A stretch of 64,000 nucleotides of DNA, taken from contig NZ_LT984803.1 in the NCBI RefSeq assembly GCF_900250115.1, positions 496,001 through 560,000 on the forward strand. The letters run 5' to 3'. Made by a program: the position numbers and the translations under genes. Each line of letters opens with the position of its first letter. Position 1 is the first letter of the stretch. A model generated the notes under the pieces. It searched no databases. It had not been told where the DNA came from and was given only the letters and a program-made list of their open reading frames with translations. Of the stretch, positions 58,610 to 64,000 are shown one piece after another. Source of the stretch: Cupriavidus taiwanensis. Lineage in GTDB: Bacteria > Pseudomonadota > Gammaproteobacteria > Burkholderiales > Burkholderiaceae.

Positions 58610-59674
58610 ATGCCACTCGTTTCGATGCGCCAGCTGCTGGACCACGCAGCCGAGAACAGCTACGGCCTGCCGGCCTTCAACGTGAACAACCTCGAGCAAG
58701 TGCAGGCCATCATGCAGGCGGCCGACGAGGTCAACGCTCCGGTGATCATGCAAGCCTCGGCCGGCGCCCGCAAATACGCCGGCGAGCACTTCCTGCGACA
58801 CCTGATCGAGGCAGCGGTCGAAGCCTATCCGCACATCCCGGTGGTGATGCACCAGGACCACGGCCAGTCGCCGGCGATCTGCCAGGCCGCGATCGACCTG
58901 GGCTTCTCGTCGGTGATGATGGACGGCTCGCTGCGCGAAGACGGCAAGACCCCGGCCGACTACGACTACAACGTCGACGTGACCCGCAAGGTGGTGCAGC
59001 TGTCGCACGCCATCGGCGTGACCGTCGAGGGCGAACTGGGCTGCCTGGGCTCGCTCGAAACCGGTGAAGCCGGCGAGGAAGACGGCATCGGCGCCGAAGG
59101 CAAGCTGGACCACTCGATGCTGCTGACCGATCCCGAGCAGGCCGCCGACTTCGTCAAGGCCACCCAGCTCGACGCGCTGGCCATCGCCATCGGCACCTCG
59201 CACGGCGCCTACAAGTTCACCCGCAAGCCCACCGGCGATATCCTGGCGATCAACCGCATCAAGGAAATCCACGCGCGCATCCCCAACACCCACCTGGTGA
59301 TGCACGGCTCGTCGTCGGTGCCGCAGGAACTGCTGGAAGAGATCCGCAAGTTCGGCGGCGACATGAAGGAAACCTACGGCGTGCCGGTCGAGGAAATCCA
59401 GGAAGCGATCAAGTACGGCGTGCGCAAGATCAATATCGACACCGACATCCGCCTGGCCATGACCGGCGCGATCCGCCGCTTCTTCGTCGAGAACCCGAGC
59501 AAGTTCGATCCGCGCGAATACCTGAAGCCGGCCCGCGAGGCCGCCAAGCAGGTGTGCAAGGCGCGCTACCTCGCGTTCGGCTGCGAAGGCCAGGCCGGCA
59601 AGATCAAGCCGGTCGCGCTGACGGATATCGCCAGCCAGTACAAGTCGGGCAAGCTTGCCCAGGTTGTGCAGTAA
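58610..59674 (+). CDS. fba: Fructose-bisphosphate aldolase, class II
   Basis: Zinc-dependent aldolase of glycolysis and the Calvin cycle, 354 residues. Metal/catalytic residues are visible in MHQDHGQSP (His81, Asp83, His84), [16 protein letters not shown], and later HGSSSVP and NIDTD. It follows pyk after 50 bp with GGAG upstream of ATG. The length and insertions are those of the CbbA-like class IIB group common in beta-proteobacteria. Confidence 0.97.
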   Translation: MPLVSMRQLLDHAAENSYGLPAFNVNNLEQVQAIMQAADEVNAPVIMQASAGARKYAGEHFLRHLIEAAVEAYPHIPVVMHQDHGQSPAICQAAIDLGFSSVMMDGSLREDGKTPADYDYNVDVTRKVVQLSHAIGVTVEGELGCLGSLETGEAGEEDGIGAEGKLDHSMLLTDPEQAADFVKATQLDALAIAIGTSHGAYKFTRKPTGDILAINRIKEIHARIPNTHLVMHGSSSVPQELLEEIRKFGGDMKETYGVPVEEIQEAIKYGVRKINIDTDIRLAMTGAIRRFFVENPSKFDPREYLKPAREAAKQVCKARYLAFGCEGQAGKIKPVALTDIASQYKSGKLAQVVQ

Positions 59675-59714
59675 GCAGTGACTGACCCCGCTTCGGCGGG
59701 GCCGACGCTGGCGC

Positions 59715-59752
59715 CTGGGGCTTCGCTACCGCACGAAGCCCCAGATTGTTTT
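59715..59752 (+). terminator. Terminator after fba
   Basis: Perfect 11-bp stem CTGGGGCTTCG (59715-59725) / CGAAGCCCCAG (59734-59744), then ATTGTTTTC. It lies 41 bp after the fba stop and just before a palindromic repeat. Confidence 0.85.
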
Positions 59753-59754
59753 CT

Positions 59755-59780
59755 CCCCTCTCCCGCTTGCGGGAGAGGGG
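59755..59780. repeat. Dispersed palindromic repeat, copy 2
   Basis: Perfect inverted repeat CCCCTCTCCCGC / GCGGGAGAGGGG with a 2-base spacer, in the fba-purC gap. Confidence 0.88.
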
Positions 59781-59846
59781 TCGGGGGAGAGGGCAGGCGG
59801 TTGCCCGTGCCACGGCGCCCGTTGATGCGCTCCCCCTCTCCCCCAG

Positions 59847-59872
59847 CCCCTCTCCCGCGAGCGGGAGAGGGG
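59847..59872. repeat. Dispersed palindromic repeat, copy 3
   Basis: CCCCTCTCCCGC / GCGGGAGAGGGG with spacer GA, followed by AGCAAAC, a flank shared with copies 5 and 6. It lies about 30 bp upstream of the purC start and could fold in the purC leader. Confidence 0.88.
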
Positions 59873-59904
59873 AGCAAACCGGACGGCGATTCGCCAACTA
59901 CATC

Positions 59905-60813
59905 ATGTCCAACGCTCTCTACCAGTCCTCCATCAACTCGCTGCCGCTGCTGGGCCACGGCAAGGTGCGCGACAACTACGCCGTCGGCAACGACAAGCTG
60001 CTGATCGTCACCACCGACCGCCTGTCGGCGTTCGACGTCATCATGGGCGAGCCGATCCCCGACAAGGGCCGCGTGCTGAACCAGATGGCCAACTTCTGGT
60101 TCCGCAAGCTCGCGCATATCGTGCCGAACCACGAGACCGGCATCGCGCCCGAGACCGTGGTGGCCGCGGATGAAGTGGAGCAGGTCAGGGGCCGCGCGGT
60201 GGTGGTCAAGCGCCTGAAGCCGATCCTGGTCGAGGCGGTGGTGCGCGGCTACCTTGCCGGCAGCGGCTGGAAGGACTACCAGGCCACCGGCAAGGTGTGC
60301 GGCATCGAGCTGCCGCCGGGCCTGCAGAACGCGCAGAAGCTGCCCGAGCCGATCTTCACGCCGGCGGCCAAGGCCGAGATGGGCGAGCACGACGAGAACA
60401 TCTCGTTCGCCGAGGTCGAAGCCCGCATCGGCATCGCGCTGGCGCGCCAGATGCGCGAGATCTCGATCCGCCTGTACAAGGAAGCGGCCGAGTTCGCCGC
60501 CACGCGCGGCATCATCATCGCCGACACCAAGTTCGAGTTCGGCCTGGACGACAACGGCGTGCTGACGCTGATGGACGAAGTGCTGACCGCCGACTCGTCG
60601 CGCTTCTGGCCGGCCGATTCGTACCAGGTTGGCACCAACCCGCCGTCGTTCGACAAGCAGTTCGTGCGCGACTGGCTGGAAGCCGTGCGCATCGACGGCA
60701 AGCCGTGGCCCAAGACCGCGCCGGCGCCGCAGCTGCCGGAAGACGTGATCGAGAAGACCGCCGCGAAGTACCGCGAGGCGCTGACGCGCCTGACGGGTGA
60801 AGAATTGAAGTAA
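59905..60813 (+). CDS. purC: Phosphoribosylaminoimidazole-succinocarboxamide synthase
   Basis: SAICAR synthetase, an ATP-dependent step of de novo purine synthesis that ligates aspartate to CAIR. The 302-residue protein begins with [29 protein letters not shown] and contains [15 protein letters not shown] and [10 protein letters not shown], all typical. Start ATG 59905. It precedes purE and purK, which supply its substrate. Confidence 0.97.
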   Translation: MSNALYQSSINSLPLLGHGKVRDNYAVGNDKLLIVTTDRLSAFDVIMGEPIPDKGRVLNQMANFWFRKLAHIVPNHETGIAPETVVAADEVEQVRGRAVVVKRLKPILVEAVVRGYLAGSGWKDYQATGKVCGIELPPGLQNAQKLPEPIFTPAAKAEMGEHDENISFAEVEARIGIALARQMREISIRLYKEAAEFAATRGIIIADTKFEFGLDDNGVLTLMDEVLTADSSRFWPADSYQVGTNPPSFDKQFVRDWLEAVRIDGKPWPKTAPAPQLPEDVIEKTAAKYREALTRLTGEELK

Positions 60814-60841
60814 GGTTTCCACCGGCTTCCCGTGAGCCGAC

Positions 60842-60903
60842 GGTGTTGCCCTCTCCCCGCATGGGGAGAGGGTAGGGTGAGGGGTGGTTTAGCAAGGCAC
60901 CAC
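60842..60903. repeat. Dispersed palindromic repeat, copy 4
   Basis: CCCTCTCCCC (60849-60858), GCAT, GGGGAGAGGG (60863-60872), then GTGAGGGGTGG and AGCAAGGCACCAC. This long-flank form matches copy 1 near trpS. Confidence 0.85.
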
Positions 60904-60933
60904 GCGTCGAGAGGCGCATGGCTCTCACCCCGG

Positions 60934-60959
60934 CCCCTCTCCCGCAAGCGGGAGAGGGG
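60934..60959. repeat. Dispersed palindromic repeat, copy 5
   Basis: CCCCTCTCCCGC / GCGGGAGAGGGG with spacer AA, then AGCAAAC. With copy 4 it fills most of the 168-bp purC-purE gap and ends about 20 bp before the purE start. Confidence 0.88.
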
Positions 60960-60981
60960 AGCAAACAAGCAAGGATCAAAC

Positions 60982-61479
60982 GTGAGCAAGCAAGACAAGC
61001 CATTGGTCGGCGTCGTCATGGGCAGCAGTTCCGACTGGGACGTGATGCAGCACGCCGTGGCCATGCTGAAGGATTTCGGCGTGCCGTTCGAAGCCCAGGT
61101 GGTGTCCGCGCACCGCATGGCCGACGACATGTTCCGGTATGCCGAGAGCGCGCGCAGCCGCGGCCTGCGCGCCATCATCGCCGGGGCCGGCGGTGCCGCG
61201 CACCTGCCCGGCATGATCGCCGCCAAGACCATCGTGCCGGTGTTCGGCGTGCCGGTGCCGTCGAAGTACCTGCGCGGGGAGGACTCGCTGCTGTCGATCG
61301 TGCAGATGCCCAAGGGCGTGCCGGTGGCCACCTTCGCCATCGGTGAAGCCGGCGCGGCCAACGCCGCGCTGCATGCCATCGCCACGCTGGCGACTACCGA
61401 CGACGCGCTGGCTGCCGCGCTGAAAGCCTTCCGCGCGAAGCAGACCGAAGCCGCGCGCGCCATGACGTTGCCGCTGTAA
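60982..61479 (+). CDS. purE: N5-carboxyaminoimidazole ribonucleotide mutase
   Basis: Class I PurE that converts N5-CAIR to CAIR in purine synthesis. The 165-residue protein has [12 protein letters not shown], the catalytic SAHR (His44) and the loop [10 protein letters not shown]. Start GTG 60982 with AAGGA six bases upstream. purK, the producer of its substrate, follows after 41 bp. Confidence 0.97.
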   Translation: MSKQDKPLVGVVMGSSSDWDVMQHAVAMLKDFGVPFEAQVVSAHRMADDMFRYAESARSRGLRAIIAGAGGAAHLPGMIAAKTIVPVFGVPVPSKYLRGEDSLLSIVQMPKGVPVATFAIGEAGAANAALHAIATLATTDDALAAALKAFRAKQTEAARAMTLPL

Positions 61480-61520
61480 TGCTGCCGCTGTAACCCTCCG
61501 GACCCACACGGAACCGAGCA

Positions 61521-62765
61521 ATGCCGACCGATATCCATCCCTACCTCTCCGAAGCCCACACGCCGGAATCGCGCGCCGAGTTCGGCGTCGACCGTCCCGA
61601 CGCGCCCATCCTGCCCGGCGCGTGGCTGGGCATGCTGGGCGGCGGCCAGCTCGGCCGCATGTTCACGCATGCGGCGCAGGCGATGGGCTATCGCGTATGC
61701 GTGCTCGACCCGGACCAGGACAGCCCGGCGGGCGTGGTCGCCGACAAGCATATCTGCGCCCAGTACACCGACGAGGCCGCGCTGGCCGAGATGGGCAAGC
61801 TGTGCCAGGCGGTGAGCACCGAGTTCGAGAACGTGCCGTCGCTGTCGCTGGACCGCCTCGAGCAACTGGGTTCGTTTGTCGCGCCGCGCGGCTACTGCGT
61901 GTCGATCGCGCAGAACCGCATCGGCGAGAAGAAGTTCTTTGCCGCGTGCGCCGAGCGCACCGGCGTGCCGACGGCGCCACACTGGGTGATCCAGCACGAC
62001 GCCGACGTCGACCAGCTGCCCGACCACGTGCTGCCCGGCATCCTCAAGACCGCGCGCATGGGCTATGACGGCAAGGGCCAGGCGCGCGTGAAGACGCGCG
62101 ACGACGTGCGCGCCGCGTGGAAGGCGATGCAGCACGTGCCGTGCGTGCTGGAGCAGATGCTGCCGCTGGCGTACGAGGTGTCGGTGCTGGCCGCGCGCGG
62201 CGCGGACGGCGCCACCGCGACCTGGCCGCTGGCCGAGAACGTGCACCGCGACGGCATCCTGTTCTCGACCGAGATGCCGTCGACCAGCGTCTCGCCAGAG
62301 ATCGCCGAGCGCGCCCGCGCCGCCGCTGCCGCCATCGCCACGGAGATGGGCTATGTCGGCGTGCTGTGCATCGAGTTCTTCGTGCTGACCGATGGTTCGC
62401 TGGTGGCCAACGAAATGGCGCCGCGCCCGCACAATTCCGGCCACATCACCATGGACGCGTGCGAGACCAGCCAGTTCGAACAGCAGGTGCGCGCCATGGC
62501 GCGGCTACCGCTGGGCAGCACGCGCCAGCATTCCGCCGGCAAGATGCTGAACCTGCTGGGCGACGTGTGGTTCGAGTTCGGGCTGGAGCGCACCCCGGCC
62601 TGGGACGAAGTGGTGGCGCAACCCGGCGCCAAGCTGCACCTGTACGGCAAGAGCGATGCGCGCCCGTCGCGCAAGATGGGGCACGTCAACTGCATCGGCG
62701 AGCATGCCGAAGCCGCCGACGCCGCGTTCGAGGCGGCCGCGCAGGCGCTGCACATCCCGCTCTGA
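61521..62765 (+). CDS. purK: N5-carboxyaminoimidazole ribonucleotide synthase
   Basis: ATP-grasp enzyme that carboxylates AIR to N5-CAIR. The 414-residue chain starts with ~30 polar residues, then [35 protein letters not shown] and [18 protein letters not shown] are typical. It works with purE upstream; the sua5 gene follows after 39 bp. Confidence 0.96.
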   Translation: MPTDIHPYLSEAHTPESRAEFGVDRPDAPILPGAWLGMLGGGQLGRMFTHAAQAMGYRVCVLDPDQDSPAGVVADKHICAQYTDEAALAEMGKLCQAVSTEFENVPSLSLDRLEQLGSFVAPRGYCVSIAQNRIGEKKFFAACAERTGVPTAPHWVIQHDADVDQLPDHVLPGILKTARMGYDGKGQARVKTRDDVRAAWKAMQHVPCVLEQMLPLAYEVSVLAARGADGATATWPLAENVHRDGILFSTEMPSTSVSPEIAERARAAAAAIATEMGYVGVLCIEFFVLTDGSLVANEMAPRPHNSGHITMDACETSQFEQQVRAMARLPLGSTRQHSAGKMLNLLGDVWFEFGLERTPAWDEVVAQPGAKLHLYGKSDARPSRKMGHVNCIGEHAEAADAAFEAAAQALHIPL

Positions 62766-62804
62766 ATGTCCGCCGACCGCCACGCCACCTTTTGAAGGAA
62801 CACG

Positions 62805-63794
62805 ATGTCGCCGCGCACGCCCACGGCCGCCGAACTGGATGAAGCCGTCCGCCTGCTCGAGGCCGGGCAACTGGTCGCCTTCCCGACCGAAACCGTCTAC
62901 GGCCTTGGGGCCGACGCCGAGAACCCCGCGGCGGTCGGCCGCATCTTCGCGCTCAAGGGCCGGCCGTCGAACCATCCGGTGATCGTGCACGTGGTCGACG
63001 GCGCCGACATCGGCTACTGGACCGACGACGTGCCCGCGGCCGCGCAGCAGCTGATCGACGCCTTCTGGCCCGGTCCGCTGACGCTGATCCTGAAGCGTGC
63101 CGCGCATATCGACGCCGCCGTCGCCGGCGGGCAGGACAGCATCGGCCTGCGCTGCCCGTCGCATCCGGTGGCGCAGGCGCTGCTGGCGCGCTTCAAGCGC
63201 GGCCGCGGCGGCATCGCCGCGCCTTCGGCCAACAAGTTCGGCCAGGTCAGCCCGACCACCGCGCAGCATGTGCGCGAAGAATTCGGCGACGCGGTCTATG
63301 TGCTGGAGGGCGATGGCGTCGAGGTCGGCATCGAATCGACCATCGTCGACCTGTCGCGGCTGGACCAGGGCATCGGCCCGGTGCTGCTGCGTCCCGGTGC
63401 CATCACGGTGGGGATGCTCGCGCAGGTGCTGGGCGAAGCCCCGCTGCCGCCGGACGCCGCCGCCCCGCGCGCGTCGGGCACCCTGAAGGCCCACTACGCG
63501 CCGCACACGCCGCTGCTGCTGGCCGATGCGCAGGCCGCTGCCGCGCGCCTGGAAGCGCTGCCGGCGGATGCCCGCGTGGCCTGGGTCGGGCGCGCGCCGC
63601 TGGCGGACCAGCGCTGCACCTGGGTACAGGCGCCTGCCGATGCCGCCGTCTATGCGCAGGAGCTGTACCGTCTGCTGCGCACGCTCGACAAGAAGGGCTA
63701 TACGCAGCTGATGTTCGAGGTGCTGCCCGAGGGGCAGGACTGGGCCGGCGTGCGGGACCGGCTGGAGCGGGCGGCGGCGGCGTTTGGGGGGTAG
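62805..63794 (+). CDS. L-threonylcarbamoyladenylate synthase, Sua5 type
   Basis: Makes threonylcarbamoyl-AMP for the universal t6A37 modification of tRNAs reading ANN codons. The 329-residue protein has a YrdC domain (residues ~1-205: VAFPTETVYGLGADAEN, ALKGRPSNHPVIVHV, CPSHPVAQALL, SANKFGQVSPT) plus a C-terminal Sua5 domain, so it is the long form rather than short TsaC. Start ATG 62805 has GAAGGAA upstream. Last gene of the plus-strand run. Confidence 0.95.
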   Translation: MSPRTPTAAELDEAVRLLEAGQLVAFPTETVYGLGADAENPAAVGRIFALKGRPSNHPVIVHVVDGADIGYWTDDVPAAAQQLIDAFWPGPLTLILKRAAHIDAAVAGGQDSIGLRCPSHPVAQALLARFKRGRGGIAAPSANKFGQVSPTTAQHVREEFGDAVYVLEGDGVEVGIESTIVDLSRLDQGIGPVLLRPGAITVGMLAQVLGEAPLPPDAAAPRASGTLKAHYAPHTPLLLADAQAAAARLEALPADARVAWVGRAPLADQRCTWVQAPADAAVYAQELYRLLRTLDKKGYTQLMFEVLPEGQDWAGVRDRLERAAAAFGG

Positions 63795-63852
63795 GGCGGA
63801 CGGTGACTTGCCGCCGGGCTGACCTCGTTGATGCGCCGGCCCTCACCCCCGC

Positions 63853-63878
63853 CCCTCTCCCGCGAGCGGGAGAGGGGA
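63853..63878. repeat. Dispersed palindromic repeat, copy 6
   Basis: CCCCTCTCCCGC / GCGGGAGAGGGG with spacer GA and the AGCAAAC flank, 58 bp after the sua5 stop. Confidence 0.88.
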
Positions 63879-63942
63879 GCAAACCACCGGCACTCCCCAG
63901 TGGTCAGCCAGTCCGGTTGCCCTCGCTTGCCGCCTGTGTGCG

Positions 63943-63966
63943 CCCTCTCCCGCGCGCGGGAGAGGG
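63943..63966. repeat. Dispersed palindromic repeat, copy 7
   Basis: Uninterrupted palindrome CCCTCTCCCGCG / CGCGGGAGAGGG, followed by CCGGGGTGAGGGCGGG, about 65 bp from copy 6 near the right edge. The rest of 63795-64000 shows no gene. Confidence 0.88.
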
Positions 63967-64000
63967 CCGGGGTGAGGGCGGGCGTGTGCCAGGCACGCTG

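Noticed and set aside
59755..63966. CRISPR array
   Set aside because: The repeats are isolated palindromes at irregular distances between housekeeping genes; there are no equal spacers and no cas genes.

Overview
The window looks like a core segment of a high-GC beta-proteobacterial main chromosome, most likely Cupriavidus or a close relative (Ralstonia/Burkholderiales). This rests on the strongly GC-biased third codon positions, the miaB-phoH-ybeY-corC-lnt and pgk-pyk-fba-purC-purE-purK-sua5 gene orders, several Burkholderiales-type families (Bug solute-binding protein, DUF4212, DUF2889) and a perfect CTGT-N8-ACAG LexA box upstream of recA. It holds no prophage, insertion sequence, rRNA or CRISPR array; nearly all of it is housekeeping.

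Layout. 1-617 is the 3' part of trpS. From 8320 down to 789 lies a minus-strand run: glyQ, a small exported protein, glyS, gmhB, plsC, a YgjP-type metalloprotease, gloA and an EamA exporter, with several ATGA stop-start overlaps. A 570-bp gap (8321-8890) holds a 30-codon one-helix membrane ORF behind a LexA-box-like site. The minus-strand cluster miaB-phoH-ybeY-corC-lnt (14667 to 8891) joins tRNA modification, ribosome quality control and lipoprotein acylation; an exported protein and a ClC channel follow. The plus strand then carries rhlE, srkA, a CoA-transferase/racemase, a LuxR-type response regulator and an L,D-transpeptidase/MepK peptidoglycan pair. A uspA gene, a tRNA with CAT anticodon under a near-consensus promoter, an MHS-type transporter and a two-component system coupled to an orphan DUF4212 protein lie on the minus strand up to recA.

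From 30033 come SOS-regulated recA-recX, a DUF2889 protein, sucCD and a TerC-family protein. The accessory-looking part is 36119-40473: a sigma-54-type promoter, a type IV pilin, then two tandem PglL/PilO-type oligosaccharyltransferases. Pilin, first transferase and the start of the second are visibly richer in A+T than their surroundings, which suggests allelic replacement of a pilin glycosylation locus. Next are two small Tyr/Pro/Gly-rich envelope proteins, moaC, a BepA-like protease, a YheT-like hydrolase, waaF, a CHCC zinc-finger protein, ilvE, a large SNF2 helicase, a Bug solute-binding protein with its own sigma-54-type promoter, and two tandem paralogous LuxR regulators. The window ends with glycolysis (pgk, pyk, fba), purine synthesis (purC, purE, purK) and sua5. 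A family of palindromic repeats (core CCCTCTCCC...GGGAGAGGG, seven copies found) sits only in intergenic gaps around fba-purC-purE, after sua5 and after trpS.

All calls come from reading the sequence; no database search was run.
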